Assembly: GCA_000415505.1 (NCBI GenBank)
Contig: KE354375.1
Coordinates: 1 to 42,397, forward strand
From: Streptomyces afghaniensis 772
GTDB taxonomy: Bacteria; Actinomycetota; Actinomycetes; Streptomycetales; Streptomycetaceae
Reading direction: 5' to 3'
DNA length: 42,397 nucleotides
Both the position numbers and the translations under genes were made by a program. Shown here piece after piece: positions 33,369 to 41,112 of the stretch (positions are counted from its first letter, which is position 1; each line of letters begins with the position of its first letter). The notes under the pieces are model-generated. The model saw only the letters and a program-made list of their open reading frames with translations. It ran no database searches and was not told where the DNA came from.

Positions 33369-34895
33369 TCATGCTGCTTCCGTCCGGTCCGCCGCCATCC
33401 CCGCCGCGTCCAGCAGCGCGGTACCGACGATCAGATCCGCCCCGCCGAACTCCGGATCATCGAGCTCGGTCCCGTCGTCCACGGCGAACAGCAGCTTCTG
33501 CTCGCCCTGGCGATAGGCGGTACCGACCGGCGGACTGGCCGCGTGCACCGCCAACAGGGCCACGAGATACGGCAGCTCGGGATCCTGGCGCCGGGCCTCG
33601 GCCAGCAGTCCGGACAACCGGCGCGGCGCATCCGCCGGCAGGTCGAGCAGCTCCTGCGCGGCCGCCATCTGCTCCTCGCTGAACCGGCTGTCGTCGGGCG
33701 TGGCGATGAGGTCCGGCTCGGGCATCTCCGCACCCAGGTGCTCCCGCTCCACCGGCGGCGTCAGCAGTATGTCGACCAGGTCCCCGACCCGGACGGACAC
33801 CGGCGTACGCAACCCGGTGCCGTGCCCGAAGAACGCGTCCGTGACCCGCACGGCCTGCTCCAGCGGCAGCGGCAGGACGGGCGAGACGAGATGCCCGTAG
33901 AGGTCGATCCCCGAGGCGGTCGCCGGCGTGGCGAAGGCCTGCCGGTCCTGCTCGGCGCGGAACAGCGGACCGGCCTCGAGCAGCCGGGACTGCAACTGGG
34001 TGTGCCGCCGGATGCAGTCCTTGACGATGTCGACGAGCTCGGCGGCGCGGCGCTTGTGCTCGGGCTCCTCGGACTCGTCGCGGGCCTTGCGGATGTTCGT
34101 GAGGATCGCGTTCTCGTGGCGGTAGCGGTCGGCCACGTGCTCCAGGGCCTCGGCGATCATGTCGGGCACGGTGGTGAGCCAGTCCACCGCGCGCACGTTG
34201 CGCCGGGTCGCGTCCAGCGCGCGGCGCAGGGTCTCCGAGTACTGCACGGTGCGGTAGCGGGCCTGTTCGGCCGCGAGCTGGGCGTCGGCGAGCCGGCCGC
34301 GGCTGATCAGCACCTCCAGCTTGACCTCGGCGGCGATCTGCGCGCTGGTGACGTCCGTGTCGAGGGCGCCGACGAGGACGTTGACCGCCTCGTCCGTCGT
34401 CCGCAGGTAGACCGTGCCGCCCGGGCCCGGGACCTCCTCGATCAGCTTGAAGTCGTAGTCACGGCGCACATACGTGCCGTCCGCCCCGAACGTGCCGTAC
34501 ACCGCGCGGAAGCCGCGGTCGACGCTGCCGACGTTGATCAGGTTCTCCAGGACCCAGCGGGCCACCCGCTCGTGCTCGGCGGCGGGCCGCTGCGGGGCCT
34601 GGGCGGCGATGCGCGGGATGAGGCGGGCGACGATCTGGTCGTGGTCCGCGCCCGTGTCGAAGTCCATGTTGAGGGTGACGAGGTCGATGGCCGCGAGGGC
34701 GACCTCCGCCATGCCGTACACCGAGTACTCACCGGCGAGGTTGGCCTTGCGCGCGTCGAGGTCGTGCAGCGGCGCGGTGCAGGCGAGCGCGCGCAGGCGG
34801 CGCGCCAGGCCCTCGTCGGCGGCCGGCCCCGGGGCGGGGCGCGGCCCCGCGCTGAGCTGGGGCGGAACGCTGTCCGTCGATGCAGGCGAAGTCAC
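33369..34895 (-). CDS. Putative kleisin-type subunit (MksF/JetA-like) of the SMC locus
   Basis: 508-residue soluble protein, first of three genes with the SMC-like ATPase. The N-terminal region looks winged-helix (ERVARWVLENLINVGSVDRGF, YDFKLIEEV, GTVYLRTTDEAVNVLVGAL). It is followed by long helices (AEVKLEVLISRGRLADAQLAAEQARYR to NAILTNIRKARDESEEPEHKRRAAELVDIV) and a C-terminal part with VRVGDLVDILLTPP and acidic loops. This winged-helix, helical middle and C-terminal domain layout is that of MukF/MksF/JetA. The family is assigned by architecture and gene order, not by a recognised signature. Start GTG 34895 lies 7 nt after a TAGTCT -10, so the transcript is probably leaderless; a TTG at 34925 is the alternative. 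Confidence 0.82.
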   Translation of the reverse strand: MTSPASTDSVPPQLSAGPRPAPGPAADEGLARRLRALACTAPLHDLDARKANLAGEYSVYGMAEVALAAIDLVTLNMDFDTGADHDQIVARLIPRIAAQAPQRPAAEHERVARWVLENLINVGSVDRGFRAVYGTFGADGTYVRRDYDFKLIEEVPGPGGTVYLRTTDEAVNVLVGALDTDVTSAQIAAEVKLEVLISRGRLADAQLAAEQARYRTVQYSETLRRALDATRRNVRAVDWLTTVPDMIAEALEHVADRYRHENAILTNIRKARDESEEPEHKRRAAELVDIVKDCIRRHTQLQSRLLEAGPLFRAEQDRQAFATPATASGIDLYGHLVSPVLPLPLEQAVRVTDAFFGHGTGLRTPVSVRVGDLVDILLTPPVEREHLGAEMPEPDLIATPDDSRFSEEQMAAAQELLDLPADAPRRLSGLLAEARRQDPELPYLVALLAVHAASPPVGTAYRQGEQKLLFAVDDGTELDDPEFGGADLIVGTALLDAAGMAADRTEAA

Positions 34896-34933
34896 GGTGC
34901 ACAGACTAGGTCCTGGGTCTGACAACGACCCAA
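34896..34933 (-). promoter_or_regulatory. Probable leaderless promoter of the SMC operon
   Basis: On the minus strand TTGGGT (34933-34928), 19 nt, TAGTCT (34908-34903), 7 nt, then the GTG start at 34895. The -10 to GTG spacing is what is expected when transcription starts at the initiation codon, and there is no usable Shine-Dalgarno sequence. Confidence 0.5.
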
Positions 34934-34948
34934 ACGACGTGGGCCTCG

Positions 34949-35644
34949 TCAGCCGTCCTCGCCGACCCGCCGCCGGTACACCTCGACGACCCGTTCCAGC
35001 GAGTCGTCGAGGTAACCGGCGAGCAGACGCTCGGCCTTGTCCCGGTCCCCCGCCTGAAGCGCCTCAAGAATCGTGATATTTCGTGCGATGTACGGCTCGT
35101 GCAACTGCTGCGGTTCATCCACCACGTGGAACGCGAGGCGCAGTTCGGCGAACACACTCCGCATCAACTCGGCGGTGCGCTCGCTCGCCGCGAGGGCGAC
35201 CAGCTCCCGGTGGAAGTGGATGTTGGCCGTGCCCACCCCCTTCCAGTCGCCTTCCCGCGCCGCCTGCCGGCCCTCCTGCACGGCACCGGCGAGCCCGTCG
35301 AGGCCGTACGGCGGCTCGCCGAGACCGCGCACGACGGCACACTCGACGAGCCTCCGGGTGCGGTAGATGTCCTCGACGTCCTCGACGGTCAGGACCCGGA
35401 CGAAAACGCCCCGGTTCAGCTCGTGGACGAGCAGGCGTTCGTGCGTGAGCAGCCGGAACGCCTCGCGCAGCGTGTTGCGGGAGACGCCGAGCGCGCCGCC
35501 GATGCTGTCCTCCGACAGCCGGGTGCCGGGCGGGAAGTAGCCCTCGGCGATCCGGCTCCTGAGGATGTCCGAGACGCGTTCGGCGGTGCTGGTGCGACCC
35601 AGGAGAGCCCGGTCGTCGGAGAGGTCCCTCAGCTGCTCTGCCAT
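34949..35644 (-). CDS. GntR-family regulator, FadR/FCD subfamily
   Basis: 231-residue repressor-type regulator. The N-terminal winged helix is TAERVSDILRSRIAEGYFPPGTRLSEDSIGGALGVSRNTLREAFRLL, and the C-terminal all-helical FCD effector domain contains the metal/ligand-binding His residues (NIHFHRELVALA, EPYIARNITILEAL). It is divergent from the transporter-DUF1445-pxpABC operon and very likely controls it, with 5-oxoproline or a related acid as probable effector (inference from neighbours). The ATG at 35644 (MAEQLRDL) is chosen; an upstream TTG at 35656 is possible. No strong ribosome binding site is seen for either. Confidence 0.9.
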   Translation of the reverse strand: MAEQLRDLSDDRALLGRTSTAERVSDILRSRIAEGYFPPGTRLSEDSIGGALGVSRNTLREAFRLLTHERLLVHELNRGVFVRVLTVEDVEDIYRTRRLVECAVVRGLGEPPYGLDGLAGAVQEGRQAAREGDWKGVGTANIHFHRELVALAASERTAELMRSVFAELRLAFHVVDEPQQLHEPYIARNITILEALQAGDRDKAERLLAGYLDDSLERVVEVYRRRVGEDG

Positions 35645-35678
35645 GCCGGAATTCAATCGCAGATTTCAAGAACGAACC

Positions 35679-35718
35679 AACATAGGTATTGAGGGATCGT
35701 TGAACAATCCTCTACGGT
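35679..35718. promoter_or_regulatory. Divergent promoters with central GntR-type operator
   Basis: The operator GGATCGTTGAACAATCC (35694-35710) is a 17-bp palindrome with one mismatched pair (core GTTGAAC), of the kind bound by FadR-type GntR proteins. Minus-strand promoter: TTGTTC (35707-35702), 17 nt, TATGTT (35684-35679). Plus-strand promoter: TTGAGG (35689-35694), 18 nt, TACGGT (35713-35718). Both promoters overlap the operator, so one bound dimer could silence both the regulator gene and the pxp operon. Confidence 0.7.
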
Positions 35719-35814
35719 GCTGGGCACGGCTCGCTCCCGAAGCGGCCGGGCTCACTCTCAGAGCACCCCCACTGCTCAGTCCGAAGCACCCTCCGTCCCC
35801 CCTTCGAGGTGCCC

Positions 35815-37116
35815 ATGAGCACGACTCCTCCACCGCAGGCCCTGACCGACGACACGCGCCACGCGGCGGCCGAACACACCACCGGTGACGGTGCGTTCGG
35901 CTGGCTGCGCGCCCTGGGGCCGCGCGGCCGGCGCGCGTTCGCCGGTGCCTTCGGCGGCTATGCCCTGGACTCGTACGACTACTTCACGCTGCCGCTGAGC
36001 ATGGTCGCGCTCTCCGCCTATTTCGGGCTGAGCAGCGGCCAGACCGGCCTCTTCACGACGGTCACCCTGGTGGTCTCGGCGATCGGCGGCGCCCTCGCGG
36101 GCGTCCTCGCGGACCGCATCGGCCGGGTGAAGGCGCTGATGCTCACGGTGATCACCTACGCGGTCTTCACCGTCGCCTGCGGCTTCGCGCCCAACTACGA
36201 GACCCTGCTGGTCTTCCGCGCCCTCCAGGGCCTCGGGTTCGGCGGCGAGTGGGCGGTCGGCGCGATCCTGGTCGCCGAGTACGCGAGCGCCAGGCACCGG
36301 GGCCGCACCCTCGGCGCGATCCAGAGCTCCTGGGCCGTGGGCTGGGGCATGGCCGTGATCGCCTACACCGTCATCTTCTCGGTGGCCGGCGACGATCTGG
36401 CCTGGCGCATCATGTTCTGGACCGGGGCGCTGCCCGCGCTGCTCGTCATCTGGGTGCGGCGCAGTGTGCACGACGCGCCCGAGGCGGCAGCCGCTCGTGA
36501 ACAGAGCGCGGAGAAGGGCTCGTTCACGGCGATCTTCAAGCCCGGCCTGCTGCGGACGACCGTCTTCGCGGTGCTGCTCTCGACCGGTGTCCAGGGCGGC
36601 TACTACACGCTCGCCACCTGGGTGCCCACCTACCTCAAGTCCGAGCGCGACCTGTCGGTCGTCGGCACCGGCGGCTATCTGACGTTCCTGATATCGGGTG
36701 CCTTCATCGGCTATCTGACGGGCGGTTACCTCACCGACAAGCTGGGCCGGCGGCGCAACATCTGGCTCTTCGCCCTGCTGTCGGCGATCTGCATCCTGGC
36801 GTACGCGAACATCCCGAGCGGCGCCAACACCCTGATCCTGGTGCTCGGTTTCCCGCTCGGGTTCTGCATGTCGGCGATCTTCAGCGGCTTCGGCTCGTAC
36901 CTGAGCGAGCTGTACCCGACGGCGGTGCGCGGCACGGGACAGGGCTTCACGTACAACACCGGGCGCGCGGTGGGTGCCGTCTTCCCGACGACGGTCGGTT
37001 TCCTGGCCGACAGCTGGGGTGTGGGCGGCGCGCTGGTCTTCGGGGCGATCGGCTACGGCATCGCGGCGCTGGCGCTGCTCGGGCTGCCGGAGACGCGCGG
37101 GAAGGAGCTCACATGA
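35815..37116 (+). CDS. MFS transporter (candidate 5-oxoproline/organic acid importer)
   Basis: 433-residue major facilitator with 12 membrane helices. The family start [20 protein letters not shown] carries the helix-1 Asp residues seen in acid symporters of the metabolite:H+ and aromatic-acid branches. Motif A is [11 protein letters not shown], repeated in the second half as [10 protein letters not shown]. The ATG at 35815 is preceded by GAGGTG. It is first gene of the operon, its stop overlapping the DUF1445 start (ATGA). Its position makes 5-oxoproline, D-glutamate or a related acid the likely substrate; this is an inference. Confidence 0.93.
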   Translation: MSTTPPPQALTDDTRHAAAEHTTGDGAFGWLRALGPRGRRAFAGAFGGYALDSYDYFTLPLSMVALSAYFGLSSGQTGLFTTVTLVVSAIGGALAGVLADRIGRVKALMLTVITYAVFTVACGFAPNYETLLVFRALQGLGFGGEWAVGAILVAEYASARHRGRTLGAIQSSWAVGWGMAVIAYTVIFSVAGDDLAWRIMFWTGALPALLVIWVRRSVHDAPEAAAAREQSAEKGSFTAIFKPGLLRTTVFAVLLSTGVQGGYYTLATWVPTYLKSERDLSVVGTGGYLTFLISGAFIGYLTGGYLTDKLGRRRNIWLFALLSAICILAYANIPSGANTLILVLGFPLGFCMSAIFSGFGSYLSELYPTAVRGTGQGFTYNTGRAVGAVFPTTVGFLADSWGVGGALVFGAIGYGIAALALLGLPETRGKELT

Positions 37117-37946
37117 ACCGCACGAGCACCGAGACCGGGGACCGTCCCGTCGTCCTCGTCGACGAGCACGCGCGCGCGTGGAGCCCGGAAACGGCCCGGG
37201 CCCGCTTCCGGGAGGGCCTGACGGGCCCCACCGCCGGTGTCGCTGCGGGCCACACCCAGGCCAACCTGATCTCGGTGCCCGCCGACTGGGCCTACGACAT
37301 GCTGCTGTTCTGCCAGCGCAACCCCAAGCCCTGCCCGGTCCTCGACGTCACGGACGCGGGGTCCTGGACCACCGTGCTCGCTCAGGGCGCGGACCTGCGC
37401 ACCGACCTGCCGCGCTACCGGGTGTGGCGGGACGGCGAGCTGGTGGACGAGCCGGCGGACGTGCGCGCGTACTGGCGGGACGACCTGGTGTCGTTCCTGA
37501 TCGGGTGCAGCTTCACCTTCGAGTGGGCGCTGAGCGAGGCGGGCGTTCCGATCCGCCACGTCGAGCAGGGCCGCAACGTCCCGATGTACGTCACCGGCCG
37601 GCAGTGCCGTCCGGCGGGGCGGCTGCACGGACCGATGGTGGTGTCCATGCGGCCGGTGCCGCCGGAGCACCTGGCGGCGGCGATCCGGGAGAGCGGTCTG
37701 CTGCCGGCGGTGCACGGCAGCCCCGTGCACTGCGGCGATCCCTCGGGGCTCGGCATCGAAGACCTCGGCCGCCCCGACTTCGGCGACCCGGTGGCCGCCG
37801 AGCCGGACGACATCCCGGTGTTCTGGGCCTGCGGTGTGACCCCGCAGGCGGCCGTGATGGCCTCGCGCCCGCCGTTCGCCCTCACACACGCCCCCGGGCA
37901 GATGTTCCTCACCGACGCCCGCGACGAGCAGTACCGCGTGGCCTGA
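37113..37946 (+). CDS. DUF1445 putative hydro-lyase / D-glutamate cyclase-like protein
   Basis: 277-residue DUF1445 protein (YcsI group). Conserved stretches are [57 protein letters not shown] and [29 protein letters not shown]. The eukaryotic relative DGLUCY converts D-glutamate to 5-oxo-D-proline, and bacterial members often lie beside pxp genes, so a reaction linking glutamate-type acids to 5-oxoproline is likely. The ATG overlaps the transporter stop (ATGA), and pxpA follows after 17 bp. Confidence 0.92.
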   Translation: MNRTSTETGDRPVVLVDEHARAWSPETARARFREGLTGPTAGVAAGHTQANLISVPADWAYDMLLFCQRNPKPCPVLDVTDAGSWTTVLAQGADLRTDLPRYRVWRDGELVDEPADVRAYWRDDLVSFLIGCSFTFEWALSEAGVPIRHVEQGRNVPMYVTGRQCRPAGRLHGPMVVSMRPVPPEHLAAAIRESGLLPAVHGSPVHCGDPSGLGIEDLGRPDFGDPVAAEPDDIPVFWACGVTPQAAVMASRPPFALTHAPGQMFLTDARDEQYRVA

Positions 37947-37963
37947 CAGGAGGCACTGGATTC

Positions 37964-38722
37964 ATGGCCTGCATCGACCTGAACGCCGACCTCGGCGAGG
38001 GCTTCGGCCGCTGGCGGCTCACCGACGACGAACGGCTGCTGTCGGTCGTCACCAGCGCCAACGTGGCGTGCGGCTTCCACGCCGGGGACGCGGCCACCAT
38101 GCGCCGGGTGTGCGAGCTGGCGGCCGAGCGCGGCGTGCGGATCGGCGCCCAGGTGTCCTACCGGGACCTGGCCGGGTTCGGGCGGCGCGCGATGGACGTG
38201 CCGTCCGCCGAGCTGGCGGCCGAGGTGGCCTACCAGATCGGTGCCCTGGAGGTCTTCGCCCGCGCGGCGGGCGCCCGCGTGGCCTACGTGAAACCGCACG
38301 GCGCGCTCTACAACCGGGTCGTGCACGACGAGGAGCAGGCCGCCGCGGTCGTCGACGGCGTGCTCCTCGCGGACGCCACCCTGCCCGTGCTCGGCCTGCC
38401 CGGCTCGCGCCTGCTGGAACACGCCGGGAAGGCCGGGCTGCCGGTCGTCACGGAAGCGTTCGCGGACCGGGCGTACACCGACGCGGGCACGCTCGTGCCG
38501 CGCACCCTGGAGGGCGCCGTGATCACCGACCCCGACACCGTCGTGGAACGGTCGCTCGGCATGGCCCGCTCCGGCGAGGTCGTCTCCCACTCGGGGACCC
38601 GGATCGAGGTACGCGCGCGTTCCCTGTGCCTGCACGGCGACACACCCGGCGCGGTGGAGCTGGCACGCCGGGTACGGGAGCGGCTGGAGGCGTCGGGCGT
38701 CCGGGTGGAGGCCTTCGTATGA
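37964..38722 (+). CDS. pxpA: 5-oxoprolinase subunit A (LamB/YcsF family)
   Basis: 252-residue PxpA, one of three subunits of the prokaryotic ATP-dependent 5-oxoprolinase that converts 5-oxoproline to glutamate. Family motifs are DLNADLGEGFG at the N-terminus, SANVACGFHAGD (metal/active site), KPHGALYN and the C-terminal CLHGDTPGAVELA. The ATG at 37964 is preceded by AGGAGG. Its stop overlaps the pxpB start (ATGA). Confidence 0.96.
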   Translation: MACIDLNADLGEGFGRWRLTDDERLLSVVTSANVACGFHAGDAATMRRVCELAAERGVRIGAQVSYRDLAGFGRRAMDVPSAELAAEVAYQIGALEVFARAAGARVAYVKPHGALYNRVVHDEEQAAAVVDGVLLADATLPVLGLPGSRLLEHAGKAGLPVVTEAFADRAYTDAGTLVPRTLEGAVITDPDTVVERSLGMARSGEVVSHSGTRIEVRARSLCLHGDTPGAVELARRVRERLEASGVRVEAFV

Positions 38723-39345
38723 AAGTCCTGCCCGTCGGCGAGGACGCCCTGCTCGTCGAGGTCTCCTCGGGCGACGAGGCCCAAGCCCTGCACGCCGAGC
38801 TGCTGCGACGCCGCGCGGAGGGCTCGCTGTCGGCCCGCGAGATCGTGCCCGCGGCCCGCACGGTCCTCCTCGACGGCCTCGACCGCCCCCGCCGGGTGGC
38901 CGCCGAACTGACCGCCGCCGAGCTGCCGCCCGCTCCCCCACGCGCGCGTGCCGTGGTCGAGCTCCCGGTGCGCTACGACGGACCGGACCTGGCCGACGTC
39001 GCCGCGCACTGGGGCGTGCCGGAGCGTGAGGTCGCCCGCATCCACGCGGGGACGGAGTTCCGGGTCGCCTTCTGCGGCTTCGCCCCCGGCTTCGGCTACC
39101 TCACCGGGCTGCCGCCTCGCTACGACGTGCCGCGCCGGGCCACCCCGCGCACGGCCGTCCCGGCGGGTTCCGTGGCGCTGGCGGGCCCGTACACGGGCGT
39201 GTACCCGCGCTCGTCGCCGGGCGGCTGGCAGCTGATCGGCACGACGGACGCCGTCCTGTGGGACCACGCGCGCGTACCGGCCGCGCTGCTGTCGCCGGGC
39301 ACGCGCGTGCGGTTCGTCCCCGTCGAGCCGGTGGGGCAGCCGTGA
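38719..39345 (+). CDS. pxpB: 5-oxoprolinase subunit B (KipI/PxpB family)
   Basis: 208-residue PxpB/KipI protein. It begins [15 protein letters not shown], has the family segments [13 protein letters not shown] and [15 protein letters not shown], and the conserved [27 protein letters not shown] end, which belongs to the cyclophilin-like carboxyltransferase fold. It works with PxpC as the ATP-using part of 5-oxoprolinase. The ATG at 38719 overlaps the pxpA stop and the gene ends overlapping the pxpC GTG, so the three subunits are translationally coupled. Confidence 0.96.
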   Translation: [208 protein letters not shown]

Positions 39346-40211
39346 GCGATCGTGCGCTCGCCGTCGTACGGGCCGGGGCCCTGACCACCGTGCAGGACCT
39401 GGGGCGCCCCGGGCACGCCCACCTCGGCGTGCCCCGCTCCGGGGCACTGGACGGTCCCGCGGCGGACCTCGCCAACCGGCTGACGGGCAACCCGCCCGGG
39501 GCGGCCGTGCTGGAGACGACCGTCAACGGCTGTGCCGTGCGCCCCCGTTCCACCGTCACCGTGGCCGTGGCGGGCGCGCCCTGCCGGGTCACGGTGGACG
39601 GACGGCCCGTCGCCTGGGGTGCGCCGGTGCGCGTGCCCGCCGGGGCGCTGCTGGACGTCGGACCCGCCGTGTCGGGCCTGCGCAGCTACGTGGGCGTCTC
39701 CGGGGGCATCGCCGTCGAGCCGGTGCTCGGCAGCCGCTCGACCGACCTGCTGTCGGGGCTCGGCCCGCCCCCTCTCACGGACGGCACGGTGCTTCCCCTG
39801 GGCCGGCCGACAGGCGTGCACGCGCGCGTGGACGTCGCCCCACAGCCGGCGCCACCGGCCGAGCTGGTCCTGCGGGTGACACTCGGACCGCGCCACGGCT
39901 GGTTCACGCCGGAGGCCGTACACACCTTCGTCTCGCGTCCCTACCGGGTGTCCCCGGCGAGCAATCGCATCGGGCTGCGCACCGAGGGGGCCGCCCTGGA
40001 GCGGGCCCGGCCCGGGGAACTCCCCAGCGAGGGCATGGTGCTGGGCGCCGTCCAGGTCCCGCCCGACGGCAGGCCGGTGGTGTTCCTCGCCGACCACCCG
40101 ACCACCGGGGGCTATCCGGTGATCGCGGTGGTCCGCGCCGCCGACCTCGCGGCCGCCGCCCAGGCGGTTCCGGGCACGCCGGTCCGCTTCGTGGCCGTAC
40201 GACGCCGCTGA
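39342..40211 (+). CDS. pxpC: 5-oxoprolinase subunit C (biotin-dependent carboxyltransferase family)
   Basis: 289-residue PxpC/KipA protein. Motifs are TTVQDLGRPGHAHLGVPRSGALDG, SYVGVSGGIAVEPVLGSRSTDLL, SNRIGLRTEGAALER and FLADHPTTGGYPVIAVV, all typical. Despite the family name of carboxyltransferase, its genomic partners pxpA and pxpB mark it as the third 5-oxoprolinase subunit. Start is GTG 39342 overlapping the pxpB stop (GTGA). It is last gene of the MFS-DUF1445-pxpABC operon and converges on the SGNH hydrolase gene 31 bp away. Confidence 0.95.
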   Translation: MSDRALAVVRAGALTTVQDLGRPGHAHLGVPRSGALDGPAADLANRLTGNPPGAAVLETTVNGCAVRPRSTVTVAVAGAPCRVTVDGRPVAWGAPVRVPAGALLDVGPAVSGLRSYVGVSGGIAVEPVLGSRSTDLLSGLGPPPLTDGTVLPLGRPTGVHARVDVAPQPAPPAELVLRVTLGPRHGWFTPEAVHTFVSRPYRVSPASNRIGLRTEGAALERARPGELPSEGMVLGAVQVPPDGRPVVFLADHPTTGGYPVIAVVRAADLAAAAQAVPGTPVRFVAVRRR

Positions 40212-40242
40212 ACCGGCCGGCCCCCGTCGGTCGCTGCCGCGG

Positions 40243-41112
40243 TCAGGCCGCGTCCGGCTGCTCCGCCACCGACAGGGCGGCGAGCGCGGCGGACACCGCC
40301 GCGGAGGCCCTCAGGTCGAGCCGGGCGCTCGTGCCCCGGGCGCGGTGCCGGACCTCGTCGGCGGCGAGGGTCAGGAGCTGGGGCAGCAGGTCGGTGCACC
40401 GGCGGGCCACCCAGCCGGTGCCCGCCGTGGCCAGCCACCACAGGCTCGCCGACCTGGTCGGGGCGGGGAACTCGGGCTCGGGCGAGGGCGCGGGCCCCGT
40501 CGCGAGGCCGTGTTCCTCGAGCAGCGCGTGGAAGCGCAGGGCCAACTGCCGGTGCCCGCGCTCTCCGGGGTGCAGCCGGTCCGCGCTCCACAGGGCGCGG
40601 TCCGTGATCCAGTCGCCCTCGCGGGCGTGCAGGTGCACGGCTCCGTACCGGTCGGACAGCGCGTGGACGACCGTGTTCACGGCCCGCTGCCGCCGCGCCA
40701 GCGGGTGGGCGAGTGCCCCCGGCAGCCCGAGCATCGTGCCCGGGTCGGGCAGGCAGGCGGTGAGCAGGACCGCGCCCTGCTCGGTGAAGGCCGCGTACAC
40801 CTGGTCGAGCCGGGCGGCCACGGCCTGGATGTCGAAGGTGCAGCGCAGGGTGTCGTTGACGCCGATGACGACGGACACGAGGTCGGGCTTCAGGGCCAGC
40901 CCGGCGGGCAACTGCCGCTCCAGCACGTCCTGGGTCTGCGACCCGCTCACCGCGAGGTTGGTGAAAGCGACCGGCTCCTCGGCGAGCCCGTCCGCGAGCA
41001 GCGCGGCCCAGCCGCGCCAGGCCCCGTCGCCGACGGGATCCCCCACGCCCTCGGTGAGCGAGTCCCCGAGGGCCACGAAGCTCACGGGCCCCTCGAACCG
41101 CGGGGGTCTCAT
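40243..41112 (-). CDS. SGNH/GDSL-type hydrolase
   Basis: 289-residue GDSL esterase/lipase-like protein. Block I is VALGDSLTEGVGD with the catalytic Ser, the Gly/Asn blocks are NLAVSG and IGVNDT, and block V is DRLHPGERGH with the catalytic Asp and His. No signal peptide is evident, so it is probably cytoplasmic. About 90 residues follow the catalytic core, rich in Ala/Arg. Its ATG overlaps the stop of the upstream glycosyltransferase gene, suggesting action on the same glycoconjugate, for example as a deacylase. The substrate is unknown. Confidence 0.93.
   Translation of the reverse strand: MRPPRFEGPVSFVALGDSLTEGVGDPVGDGAWRGWAALLADGLAEEPVAFTNLAVSGSQTQDVLERQLPAGLALKPDLVSVVIGVNDTLRCTFDIQAVAARLDQVYAAFTEQGAVLLTACLPDPGTMLGLPGALAHPLARRQRAVNTVVHALSDRYGAVHLHAREGDWITDRALWSADRLHPGERGHRQLALRFHALLEEHGLATGPAPSPEPEFPAPTRSASLWWLATAGTGWVARRCTDLLPQLLTLAADEVRHRARGTSARLDLRASAAVSAALAALSVAEQPDAA

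Noticed and set aside
27733-35814. A JetD/MksG gene completing a Wadjet-type operon
   Set aside because: All genes on both sides of the SMC operon were identified (permease, GntR regulator) and none has the expected features; no room remains for a 300-400 codon gene.
39342-40211. Urea carboxylase or allophanate hydrolase subunit (common automatic name for PxpB/PxpC)
   Set aside because: Immediate coupling with pxpA and the KipI/KipA-type lengths mark a 5-oxoprolinase instead.
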